Below are positions 15,732-24,074 of a DNA stretch of 33,286 bases, piece after piece. The notes below the pieces were generated by a model, which was not told the origin of the DNA, searched no databases, and worked only from the letters and a program-made list of their open reading frames with translations. This DNA comes from Candidatus Aenigmatarchaeota archaeon. Its GTDB lineage: Archaea > Aenigmatarchaeota > Aenigmatarchaeia > CG10238-14. Every line of letters begins with the position of its first letter. Positions within the stretch are counted from its first letter, which is position 1. A program made the position numbers and the translations under genes. The stretch spans positions 1-33,286 of the forward strand of contig JAFCCM010000020.1 of NCBI GenBank assembly GCA_017610225.1, in the 5' to 3' direction.

Positions 15732-16163
15732 TTAAATTAACCAATCTTTTTTCATATAGGATAAAGATAAATCTTTTAAAGAATCATAATGTTCATTATC
15801 TTTTTGAACTTTTTTCCAGGGTGTGTTCATATAAAATTTTCTTAATTTTCCCTGTCTATTTCCAGATAATATTATTATTATACTTCCATAATCATAATAA
15901 GTTCTTTCTGGTTTATATTTAACCCATCTATATCGTTCAACTATCACACCAAATTGATTTCTTGCATAATTAACAACATTATGGAAATCATTAAATTGAA
16001 TAATATCTCCAACTTTATGTTTTAACCGACTATTATCTAAAATTATTTGATATTCTGCTTTATATTCATATTTATATGGCATATATCGTGGCATATATCG
16101 TCTAGTATATCGTTGCGCTGTTTTTATAACTGTGTGAATTGTTTTATATTTTGTATTTTTCAT
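15732..16163 (-). CDS. Basic Tyr/Arg-rich protein of unknown function
   Basis: About 143 residues, not recognised. The first 40 residues are strongly basic and aromatic (AQRYTRRYMPRYMPYKYEYK), followed by a region that could form a small beta barrel: KVGDIIQFND, then RWVKYKPERTYYDYGSIIII and LSGNRQGKLRKFYM. The composition suggests nucleic-acid binding, but this is inference. I place the start at ATG 16163 because GGGGGA lies just upstream; the preceding TTG is less likely. Its start overlaps the end of folE2 by 20 bases, so the two genes are translationally coupled. Confidence 0.55.
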   Translation of the reverse strand: MKNTKYKTIHTVIKTAQRYTRRYMPRYMPYKYEYKAEYQIILDNSRLKHKVGDIIQFNDFHNVVNYARNQFGVIVERYRWVKYKPERTYYDYGSIIIILSGNRQGKLRKFYMNTPWKKVQKDNEHYDSLKDLSLSYMKKDWLI

Positions 16164-16992
16164 CAAATCCCCCTTTCACACCTTTCCAATTAGTAGCTAT
16201 TGCATTACTAGTATGAATTGATTCTTGATGGACACAATGAATATGCCAATCTTTTATAAAAAACATAGAATTAATATTTTTAGAAATAGATCGAATAGCA
16301 TCTTCTACAAAAATAGGATTTTTTGCAGCTATCTCAGCAATTAATTGTTCATCCACACGTTTAATAATAGGAAAAGGTAAAGTTTTTATACTTTTTTCAA
16401 GAGTTTCAATAATATCTTCTAACCAAATATATTTATCTTTTTCAACTTCAATATTAACATAAACAAATGATCGTTGAGCATGAGGAAATCCAATAGACCC
16501 ATTTTTAAAAAGATCTTTTGATAATTCAGCACTACATGGGCAATAACTTGCGTATTGAAATTTAACACCTTGAAAAAATCTAAACTTTTTTAATACAGAA
16601 TTATAATGCATTTCAAATTTACAATTATGATATATTGGAAATTGGTTATTACTTTTTGGAGATTTTCTTTTTATTGGAAGTTTAAAATCAAATCTTATAA
16701 ATGAGTTTATAGAGCCAATATTTTTATTTAAATCTTCCATAATTTTTTTAATTAATTTATGTTTAAGAGGTAAATCTAAATACGGTTTTAAAGTTAATAA
16801 TAAACGACTCATTGAGATTCCTTTTGTATTATTATTTAAATTGGTTGTCATTGAAACTTTTGCAACCATTTGTTTAAACCCACCATATTTAGATTCAAGA
16901 GTAAATGGAACTTCAATATTATTAACTCCAACTTGATTAATTGGAATTTTAATTTGTGGTTCTGTAATTTGAATATCAGGTAAATCTGTCAT
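16144..16992 (-). CDS. folE2: GTP cyclohydrolase of the FolE2 (COG1469) type
   Basis: Converts GTP to 7,8-dihydroneopterin triphosphate, the entry step of folate synthesis and of the queuosine/7-deazaguanine (preQ0) route. Family landmarks are in order across 282 residues: KGISMSRLL (58-66), YASYCPCSAELSKDL (147-161) with the metal-binding and catalytic cysteines at 151/153, GFPHAQRSFVYVNIE (168-182), KNPIFVEDAIR (224-234), and the C-terminal WKGVKGGFDE. The length is typical. No queC, queD, queE or tgt partner is visible here, so any role in 7-deazaguanine DNA modification would need genes outside the window. It lies downstream of the beta-subunit gene, with copy 2 of the 46-base repeat in its leader. 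The 3' end of that repeat forms part of its AAAGGAG ribosome site. Confidence 0.9.
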   Translation of the reverse strand: MTDLPDIQITEPQIKIPINQVGVNNIEVPFTLESKYGGFKQMVAKVSMTTNLNNNTKGISMSRLLLTLKPYLDLPLKHKLIKKIMEDLNKNIGSINSFIRFDFKLPIKRKSPKSNNQFPIYHNCKFEMHYNSVLKKFRFFQGVKFQYASYCPCSAELSKDLFKNGSIGFPHAQRSFVYVNIEVEKDKYIWLEDIIETLEKSIKTLPFPIIKRVDEQLIAEIAAKNPIFVEDAIRSISKNINSMFFIKDWHIHCVHQESIHTSNAIATNWKGVKGGFDEKYKI

Positions 16993-17004
16993 TTTTTTAA
17001 TCTC

Positions 17005-17050
17005 CTTTATAAGATTGACGCGAGAAAACCTCGTACCCTTGTGGTCAAGG
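17005..17050 (-). repeat. 46-base GC-rich repeat with hairpin, copy 2 (folE2 leader)
   Basis: Lies between the RNA polymerase beta gene and folE2. On the minus strand it folds as CCTTGACC, loop ACAAG, GGTACGAGG with one bulged A. Compared with copy 1, one stem pair changes from G-C to A-U and another from C-G to U-G. A second small hairpin (CGAG, GTTTT, CTCG) is an alternative. There is no T run, so it is not an ordinary terminator. Confidence 0.7.
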
Positions 17051-17073
17051 TAATTGACTGAAAATTAAATAGT

Positions 17074-20070
17074 TTAATTTTCAATTCCAATTACTGTAAA
17101 ATATGCATTTAAAAGTTTAATTGATTCTGGTATTTCATCATATTTTTGAGGCAAATTTATTAAATCAGTATTTACAAACTTTTTAATATATTTATTTTTT
17201 AAATCAATACAATCTGATTTTGTTGTGAAAAATTCAAATAAATTAATAGGTGCATCATGACCTATAAGACACGCATTCTCTTGTTCCCCACATCTCTGAC
17301 CTCCTTTATTTTTTCTTCCTCCTAAAGGTTGTAGTGTGCGGCGTGAATATGACCCAATCCCTCTCGCTGCTAATTTTCCATCAGCTATATGCACCATTCT
17401 AAAAAAGTATATTTTTCCAATAGCAATTTTATTAACTATATTTTGTTGTGAAATTGGATCAAATATTTTTTGTTCTGGTTTAGTATTTGTAAATTTAAAA
17501 GCTTTTTTAATTTGATCAATATTTAATGATTCAAATGGGGGTTGAATAATTGTTAATTCTTTAATAAATTGTTTATCAATTTTATCTGGTAATTGTTTTT
17601 TAAATTGATTATAGTACCAATTATTTTTTGTATTATCAATAATTTTAATATATGATAACAAATGTTCTCTAATTTGTTTTTGGTTCTTATTATCAAACAT
17701 TTGATTTAATTGATTTTTTAAACCACATAAAGTTTCAGATAATTGAAGTTCAAATAATTGACCTATATTCATTCTTGAAATTATACCTAAAGGATTGATG
17801 CAAATATCAACATGTTCCCCAGATTCAGTTAATGGCATTTTATCATGATCTACAATTCTAGAAATAACTCCTTTATTTCCATGTCGATTAGCTAATTTAT
17901 CTCCAACTTGAACTTTTCTAAAAAATATACTATTTATTTCAACTAACATTCCATTAATTTTTTCACCTTTATTTTTAAATTTACCAACATATGAAAATTT
18001 ATTTAAACTATTATCTCTTATAAAAGTGGAAGCTTCAGCTTTATCTAAATTTTCATTAAGAACTTTCTTTAATACATTTTCTTCACTTTTTTGATTTTCA
18101 ATTCTTTCTTCAACCCATTTTTTAAATTCAGGAATTTCATCATTCCATTCATTTGGATAAATATTTACATCTGTTATAATATAATTATTTACTGCTTTTA
18201 AAATAACTTTCTCATTAAATGAAGAACATAAATCAAAAGAAGACATTTCTTTAATTATTGCATATGGATTTCCGGTTTTAATTTTTTCAAGTTTATCTGG
18301 TAATGGTTTATAACAATTTGTATTTAATGATAACAAAACTCGACTAATAGGTAATATAAATGATAAATTTCTACAATGGACAGATGTTAAAATATTTTCA
18401 TCAACTAATTTTTTAGAAATAACAATTCCATCTTCATAATTATTTCCATAATAAGACATAACTGCTGTTAAAAGATTTCGGCCAATATTTATTTTTCCAT
18501 CTTTACAAAAATTACTTTCAGCTAAAATATCTCCAGCTTTAAATTTATCACCTTCATTAACATAAATATTCATAAAGTCTATATTTTCAACATAAATATT
18601 TTTAAATTTAATATTAAAAATTTCAACTTCTTTATCAAGATATTGAACTATAATATATTGATTTCCAATATATACCACATACCCATCTTTTTTAGCTCTT
18701 TTTATAAATTGGGTAAAATCTGTATATAAACCTTCACAACCAGATCTTATTAAAGGTTGTTCAAAATTTTTTAACATAATCGATTGTCGCATTTGGGAAG
18801 AAGACATCTGTAATCTTGTCTGGTCGTCATTTTCACAAAATGGAACTAATGAAACTGGTATTGAAATTGGTTGATGTTTTAAATAATCTGTTCCAAATTT
18901 TAAATTTTTATCTAATATTACATTGGGAATTAAGTTTTGTAAAATACCACAATTATCTCTGTCAGGAGTGTCGACAGGACAGATTCTTCCAAACATAGAT
19001 GAATGAATATCTCGTAAATGTTTAGGCACATTATCTCTTTTAAAACCTCCTGGCCCAAGTAAACTAACACGAGAAAGTTTTGTAAGTTCTTCTATAGGAT
19101 TTATTGAAAAATCAAATTGAATAATATCAGAAACATTACACTCCTTTAAAATCTGAGTTGAATTAATATTAAATTTTGGTTGTTTTGCAGTTCGATTAGA
19201 AATACATAAATCAAAAACAGATTTTGAAATTTTTGAAAATATCATATATTCTAAACATCTAATACGTTTATTTACAAAATAAGTATCATCAATATTTCCA
19301 TTTTTTAAAACATTTATAATTTCTTCTAATATAGAATTTGTCTTAAAAAATCTACTAGATAGAATGTCAATTTTTGGAATTAACTCAAGAGCATATATGA
19401 TATCCTCACCTTTTGATTTTGCATTATATTTTGAATACATTCTACCAACTTCAGCAATAAAATCATCTTGTGTATAATTTTTTGATTCTTTATAAAAAAT
19501 CTTAAGATCATATAAAAGATTTTCGTATAGATTTTTTGAATCTGTAGATACATTTATTTGATTAAAATCATATGTTTTATTAAGATTCTCTGCATTAAAA
19601 AAAGCAAACATTAAAAGAGCTAATGGTACTTTTTTCGATAAAAAACTAACTGTAATAAAAGGTGGTTCTTTTTCTTTAAAAATCATCATAGTTGCAACAT
19701 TTGTACGTAATTTAATATTTTTTCCTCGTGTACATATAGGAATATCAAATAATTGAAAGAGGGGTATTTTCTTTTTTCCATTTATAATTATATAATTATT
19801 ATCTATTAATTTTGGAATTACCATACTTAAATCAATTTCTGAATTTTCTTTTTTTAATCTAATTATTAAATTTTGTTTTACTGTTTTTGATAATTCACCT
19901 GATGAAAATTTTGAATCTTTTAAATATAATTCATTAATAATAAATCCTAAATCCTCAACAGGTTTTAAAATTTCTGAAACTATATTTATGATATTGTCAT
20001 ATTCTTTTTTTCTTATATTAAAAATATTTTTATCTTTATTAATTTTAAAATTTGGGTTAATTATATTCAT
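17074..20070 (-). CDS. rpoB-like: DNA-directed RNA polymerase beta subunit, phage-encoded
   Basis: A single-chain, 998-residue homologue of bacterial RpoB, with lineage insertions absent compared with the usual 1100-1340. The conserved blocks are in order: the rifampicin-region block ending LLGPGGF (337-343), GRICPVDTPDRDNCG (361-375), YYGNNYEDGIVIS (540-552), GDKLANRHGNKGVISRIV (723-740), and NPLGIISRMNIGQL (759-772). Nearer the C-terminus come ARGIGSYSRRTLQPLGGRKN and GGQRCGEQE. The N-terminal start of the first lobe is shortened. In the rifampicin pocket, positions matching E. coli D516 and H526 are Phe and Lys. ATG 20070 directly follows the TGA of the HNH gene, whose last codons carry the ribosome site. 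The beta' gene lies upstream, the reverse of bacterial rpoBC order. It probably transcribes a class of phage genes independently of the host core enzyme. Confidence 0.95.
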   Translation of the reverse strand: MNIINPNFKINKDKNIFNIRKKEYDNIINIVSEILKPVEDLGFIINELYLKDSKFSSGELSKTVKQNLIIRLKKENSEIDLSMVIPKLIDNNYIIINGKKKIPLFQLFDIPICTRGKNIKLRTNVATMMIFKEKEPPFITVSFLSKKVPLALLMFAFFNAENLNKTYDFNQINVSTDSKNLYENLLYDLKIFYKESKNYTQDDFIAEVGRMYSKYNAKSKGEDIIYALELIPKIDILSSRFFKTNSILEEIINVLKNGNIDDTYFVNKRIRCLEYMIFSKISKSVFDLCISNRTAKQPKFNINSTQILKECNVSDIIQFDFSINPIEELTKLSRVSLLGPGGFKRDNVPKHLRDIHSSMFGRICPVDTPDRDNCGILQNLIPNVILDKNLKFGTDYLKHQPISIPVSLVPFCENDDQTRLQMSSSQMRQSIMLKNFEQPLIRSGCEGLYTDFTQFIKRAKKDGYVVYIGNQYIIVQYLDKEVEIFNIKFKNIYVENIDFMNIYVNEGDKFKAGDILAESNFCKDGKINIGRNLLTAVMSYYGNNYEDGIVISKKLVDENILTSVHCRNLSFILPISRVLLSLNTNCYKPLPDKLEKIKTGNPYAIIKEMSSFDLCSSFNEKVILKAVNNYIITDVNIYPNEWNDEIPEFKKWVEERIENQKSEENVLKKVLNENLDKAEASTFIRDNSLNKFSYVGKFKNKGEKINGMLVEINSIFFRKVQVGDKLANRHGNKGVISRIVDHDKMPLTESGEHVDICINPLGIISRMNIGQLFELQLSETLCGLKNQLNQMFDNKNQKQIREHLLSYIKIIDNTKNNWYYNQFKKQLPDKIDKQFIKELTIIQPPFESLNIDQIKKAFKFTNTKPEQKIFDPISQQNIVNKIAIGKIYFFRMVHIADGKLAARGIGSYSRRTLQPLGGRKNKGGQRCGEQENACLIGHDAPINLFEFFTTKSDCIDLKNKYIKKFVNTDLINLPQKYDEIPESIKLLNAYFTVIGIEN

Positions 20071-20934
20071 TCATTTTTTCTCCTTTCTATATTTCTTCTC
20101 ACATACTAATTTTGCTAAAGCTCCAGGTGAACAATCTCCTTGATGCCCATATTTTAAATGGCAATTATTTCCTTTTCCAAATGAACATAAAACCCACCCA
20201 TTTATTGGATCCAAAGACATTTCAGGGTGAGTTTTTTGAGGCATTTCATGATGAACGCTCAATTCATCTTTATTTATATTTCCACAAATTTCACATTGTA
20301 ATTTTCCATATTCTTCTATATTTCTTTTAAAAACTTCGTGTCTGAATATTTCAGATCCTTCACTTCCTAATTCTTCAGTAATATGTCCTGAATTAATTAA
20401 ATCTTGTTTCATTATTTGTTCTGTAGATTTTCCAAAAAGAATACATGATTTTTTGCATTCTTCAGAACAATAGAAATATGAACCTCCATTTCCGCGTTCT
20501 AAACATATAGCTCTATCATAAAGTTGACTCCCAAATAAAATAAACCACCCATCCATTTCTTTTGAGTTTGGACAATTATGATTTTTACAATGACCTTGGA
20601 TTTTTCCAGTTTTTGAATCTTCTTTTAATTCTTCTACTTCAAATAAAAATGGATGTTTTTCTTTCCAATCTTCAAGAGAATAACTTAATTTTTTTCGAGT
20701 TTTTTCTGTATGATGTTTTCCAAAAAATGGATTATTTTTACCTATAAATTTTCCTTTATGACTCTCGCTCATTCTTCTTCTAGATTCTATAGAAGGAATG
20801 AATTTTTTATGTCTCTCACTATTTTTTTTCCTTATAATTGGACATTGACTATAATGACTTTCACAACACCACTGTCCATTTTTAAATTGATATTTCGCCT
20901 CCCTTCCACAACCATAATCACAAATATGGTTCAT
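20071..20934 (-). CDS. HNH homing endonuclease between the RNA polymerase genes
   Basis: A 287-residue free-standing HNH endonuclease, related to the one at 7444-8571. It has one N-terminal Cys module (CDYGCGREAKYQFKNGQWCCE) where the other has two, a NUMOD3-like stretch (GKNNPFFGKHHTEKTRKKLS), a Cys/His cluster (CKNHNCPNS...YFYCSEECKKSC), and an HNH core (CEICGNIN, then SVHHEMPQKTHP, DPINGWVLC and NCHLKYGH). Its ATG overlaps the stop of the beta' gene (ATGA), and its TGA directly abuts the ATG of the beta gene. The C-terminal segment LAKLVCEKKYRKEK and the DNA under it, including the downstream ribosome site, closely match the end of the other HNH gene. It interrupts neither polymerase subunit, so it is an intergenic insertion, not an intron-borne gene. 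Confidence 0.9.
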   Translation of the reverse strand: MNHICDYGCGREAKYQFKNGQWCCESHYSQCPIIRKKNSERHKKFIPSIESRRRMSESHKGKFIGKNNPFFGKHHTEKTRKKLSYSLEDWKEKHPFLFEVEELKEDSKTGKIQGHCKNHNCPNSKEMDGWFILFGSQLYDRAICLERGNGGSYFYCSEECKKSCILFGKSTEQIMKQDLINSGHITEELGSEGSEIFRHEVFKRNIEEYGKLQCEICGNINKDELSVHHEMPQKTHPEMSLDPINGWVLCSFGKGNNCHLKYGHQGDCSPGALAKLVCEKKYRKEKK

Positions 20935-23636
20935 GTTATTCTTTCTCCAATAAGAATTTTATCAATAATTCCTTTATAATTACCTTTATTTAAAAGACCT
21001 TTTAAAATATGTCTTTTTGGATTAGAAAAACTTAAACCTAAAATCCAACTTTCTTGACTTGGTGTCGATTGAATACTAAAATATTCTGGGACTAATTCAT
21101 TTCTATTTTCATAAAGTCTCCATTTTTTATGTTTATACCACATCAATTGAGCTACAATACATTCAAAATGGATATGATAAATATCTTGATTATGAGAATA
21201 AACATCAAATAATTCTGAAGTAATTTCTTTATAAGTTTTTCCTTTAAATTTATGTAATAATTTTGATATTGTTGATAAATCTGCAACAATATCTTTTTGT
21301 TTCATATCTGTATTTTTTCCTTTTTCATTATTTATAATTGCTGATCCACTGAAATGAAACGTCCTTAATATTAACTGAGTTCCTCTTTCCCCTAAAGTTT
21401 GGGCTGCAATAATTCCTATATATTTACTATGTAATTCTTCATATGTATTACCATAACATTTATGACATATATTTTTATTTTTACATAAAATAGGACTTCT
21501 TAATTGAATTGTTTGCCCTAATAAATTTTTAACATCTTCTTTTTTTATTTGTATTAAAATATTATTTTTAATATAAAATCTTCCTATTAACATTTTAGCT
21601 TTTCGTTTTGTATTAATAAAAACTTCTAAACAATCAGTAGTTCCACAATCATCAGAATTTCCTAATTGTAAATTAGCACAAGTAAAAATTAATTTTCTTG
21701 AAAGATAACCAGAAACTCCTGTATTCAACGCTACATCCAAAAGTCCTTTTCGACATCCATATGTCGAATTAAAAAATTCTTTTTCATCTAATCCTTCTAT
21801 CAAACTATGTTTAATAGGAGTTTCTAAAATTTCACCATCAAAATTTGAAATAAACCCTCTTGTTAATATCATTTGTTTAATTTGTTCCCAACTACCTCTT
21901 GCTCCAGATTCAAGCATATAAGCATATTTAAAATTCTTTTTTAAAAATTCTGTAATATCATTATTAGAAAATTTATTTAATTGTTCTATAATATTATCTG
22001 AAGAATATATTTCATTACATATTTTATTTGATTCATTTATTACACATTCATTAAGAACCATAGTAGTTCCAAATAAAGTTGCAAATTTAAATCCTATTCT
22101 TTTTATTTTATCTAAAGTTTTTGTTATTTCTTCAATTGGATATAAATTTTTAATATCATTTAGAATTTCTAATAAACGTTTTTTATCTACTTTTCCAAAA
22201 ACAACAGGGTAATCTTCTGGAAGACATTTATTAAATTCAACTTCCCCCTTACTTATATTTTCATTTTTATATTTTATTATATTTTTATAATCTGGTAAAT
22301 TATTTGTAGTTAAAGCATATATTCCTAAAATTATATCTTGAGTCGGAATAGTTGATAAAGATCCATTAGCTGGACTGCTTAAATTTTTAGTAATAAAAAT
22401 TTTATCTTTTATTTCTTGTTTTGCTTCTTCAGAAATTGGAACATAAACTGCGATACAATCACCGTCAAAATCTGCATTTAATGGAGCACATATCATAGGG
22501 TGTATTTTAATGACAGAATCTAAACTTATTTTGATTTTAAATCCTAACATTCCTATTCTATGTAATGAAGGTTGTCTGTTTAAAATACAAACTTCATCTT
22601 TAATAATCAATTTACATAAATCAAATAAAACTGGAGAAGAATTTTCAATACATTCATCAATAAAAGAAATAGCTTTATTAAGAAGTTTGAATTTTCCGAT
22701 CTCTATTAATTTTTTAGAAATTTGAAGTTTAAATATTTCTAAAACCATTTTATAAGGTAAAATACATTCATCTATCTTTAAAGTTGGTTCTGGAGTAATT
22801 ACAGCTCGACCAGAAAAATCAATTCTTTTTCCTAAAATATTTCCTCTAATAAGCCCTTCTTTTTTAGACATTTTTTCTAAAATATGATGATAAAGTTCAT
22901 TAACGTCTTTTTGTAATTGTTTAAAATAAATATAATATAACTTTTTATTAGTTCTTATATCAATAATTGTATTTTTCATAGATTCTTTTTTTGTTAAAAT
23001 TTGCATATAGAATCTATTTATTTTATCAACTATCTGATTATTTTTTTTAATACCTTTTGCAGCCGGTCTTAAATCTGGAGGTAAAACTATAATTTGATTA
23101 ATGATGAGTTTATCTAAATTATTTTTTATAAGTTTCCAATCTGCAATCTCTTCTGAAAGATTATTTGCAAGATCTTTTATTATTTTTTGAATAGCATTAA
23201 GACCTTCCCAAGTTTCTTTATTTTTTGGAATTAGTTCTGAGTTTGTTGTTATAACATGTTCATCTTCATCTAAATATAAAATACTTTTATCATTTTTCAT
23301 TAATTCAGTTAACGCACCTTTTAAATTAGAACCACCCAATACTATTAATAGATCATAAAATATTGGGTTTATAACAGGAATAGGTAAAATTATTTTTGCA
23401 AATCTTTTTCGACGTTCATTACTATTTACAATATCAACTTTACATATTTCACAATTATTTCCTGATTTAGAAATACCATAATAAGTTCCACATTGACAAG
23501 TATAATTCTTCATTGGCCCAAAAATTTGCTCAGAAAATAACCCTTCAGGATGAAATTTTTTTTTATTCATAATTTTTGTTGTAGTAATTTCTTGTAAATT
23601 TTCACAAAAATTTTGAAAATCTAAAAGTTTTGGCAT
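20931..23636 (-). CDS. rpoC-like: DNA-directed RNA polymerase beta' subunit, phage-encoded
   Basis: A complete single-chain RpoC homologue of 901 residues, shorter than the 1150-1400 of bacteria. The landmarks are: an N-terminal EGLFSEQIFGP followed by a zinc site with cysteines 47, 49, 62 and 65; GKRIDFSGRAVITPEP (269-284); the catalytic magnesium loop NADFDGD (387-393); and the bridge-helix area SGARGSWEQIKQM. A second Cys cluster (DDCGT, then CKNKNICHKCYG) precedes the trigger-loop region GIIAAQTLGERGTQLILRTF and the C-terminal SQESWILGLSF...IDKILIGERI. All catalytic features are intact and, unlike in phiKZ-type phages, the subunit is not split into pieces. It starts at ATG 23636 behind AGGAGA. 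No alpha or omega gene is recognised nearby. Confidence 0.95.
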   Translation of the reverse strand: MPKLLDFQNFCENLQEITTTKIMNKKKFHPEGLFSEQIFGPMKNYTCQCGTYYGISKSGNNCEICKVDIVNSNERRKRFAKIILPIPVINPIFYDLLIVLGGSNLKGALTELMKNDKSILYLDEDEHVITTNSELIPKNKETWEGLNAIQKIIKDLANNLSEEIADWKLIKNNLDKLIINQIIVLPPDLRPAAKGIKKNNQIVDKINRFYMQILTKKESMKNTIIDIRTNKKLYYIYFKQLQKDVNELYHHILEKMSKKEGLIRGNILGKRIDFSGRAVITPEPTLKIDECILPYKMVLEIFKLQISKKLIEIGKFKLLNKAISFIDECIENSSPVLFDLCKLIIKDEVCILNRQPSLHRIGMLGFKIKISLDSVIKIHPMICAPLNADFDGDCIAVYVPISEEAKQEIKDKIFITKNLSSPANGSLSTIPTQDIILGIYALTTNNLPDYKNIIKYKNENISKGEVEFNKCLPEDYPVVFGKVDKKRLLEILNDIKNLYPIEEITKTLDKIKRIGFKFATLFGTTMVLNECVINESNKICNEIYSSDNIIEQLNKFSNNDITEFLKKNFKYAYMLESGARGSWEQIKQMILTRGFISNFDGEILETPIKHSLIEGLDEKEFFNSTYGCRKGLLDVALNTGVSGYLSRKLIFTCANLQLGNSDDCGTTDCLEVFINTKRKAKMLIGRFYIKNNILIQIKKEDVKNLLGQTIQLRSPILCKNKNICHKCYGNTYEELHSKYIGIIAAQTLGERGTQLILRTFHFSGSAIINNEKGKNTDMKQKDIVADLSTISKLLHKFKGKTYKEITSELFDVYSHNQDIYHIHFECIVAQLMWYKHKKWRLYENRNELVPEYFSIQSTPSQESWILGLSFSNPKRHILKGLLNKGNYKGIIDKILIGERIT

Positions 23637-23653
23637 AAAAATTTCTCCTATTT

Positions 23654-23854
23654 TTAAAATTTCTTATTAATAAATTCAGAAAGAACTTTAATATGTTCTT
23701 TAATTCTTTTAGATATTAGTTCATCCATTGCAGGAATTATATATTGAACAATTTGTTTTGCATCTTTACTTGTTATCTTTTCTTGAGTTTTTTGTATTAT
23801 TTTTTGAATAAGTTCTTTGATTTCATTGTCAATCTTTTTATTTTTCATTGTCAT
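23654..23854 (-). CDS. Small helical protein upstream of the beta' gene
   Basis: About 66 residues, entirely helical and charged (KIDNEIKELIQKIIQKTQEK, then DAKQIVQYIIPAMDELISKR), of unknown function. The start is placed at ATG 23854 because TGAGGA lies upstream. It ends 17 bases before the beta' start, so it is co-transcribed with the polymerase. A role as a small polymerase-associated subunit is conceivable from position and size alone, but no omega signature is seen. Confidence 0.5.
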   Translation of the reverse strand: MTMKNKKIDNEIKELIQKIIQKTQEKITSKDAKQIVQYIIPAMDELISKRIKEHIKVLSEFINKKF

Positions 23855-24074
23855 TTTGAATTTCCTCATTTTTTCTTTTTTTTTTGAGTTTATTTTTTAA
23901 AAGTAATTTATTTTTTAAAATTATATGATTAATTTTTTTAGTTGCTTCATAAGTTGCAGCTTTAATTAAATCACTTCCAACTTCACGGCAGATATTTTCA
24001 AGTTTATCCAAAGAATTTAAAACTATATCTAATATTTTATTTTCTTTTTCAAAATTCTGGTTTGATTTCTTCAT
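23838..24074 (-). CDS. Small helical basic-tailed protein
   Basis: 78 residues of unknown function. The first two thirds form amphipathic helices (NKILDIVLNSLDKLENICRE, then DLIKAATYEATKKINHIIL), and the C-terminus is a Lys-rich tail (KLKKKRKNEEIQNDNEK). It overlaps the end of the E2-like gene upstream by 26 bases and the start of the next small gene by 17 bases. Such tight coupling suggests a shared mRNA with both the conjugation genes and the RNA polymerase genes. Confidence 0.5.
   Translation of the reverse strand: MKKSNQNFEKENKILDIVLNSLDKLENICREVGSDLIKAATYEATKKINHIILKNKLLLKNKLKKKRKNEEIQNDNEK

Noticed and set aside
17005..17050. preQ1-type riboswitch in front of folE2
   Set aside because: The sequence lacks the preQ1 consensus, and the same element also occurs inside an unrelated macro-domain remnant, so a ligand-sensing role tied to this pathway is unsupported.
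20071..20934. Intron-borne endonuclease interrupting an RNA polymerase gene
   Set aside because: Both flanking subunits are complete with intact ends. The HNH gene sits exactly between them with ATGA and TGA-ATG junctions, so no splicing is needed.
23654..23854. Omega or alpha subunit of RNA polymerase
   Set aside because: Size and position are suggestive, but no RpoZ or RpoA sequence signature is visible.
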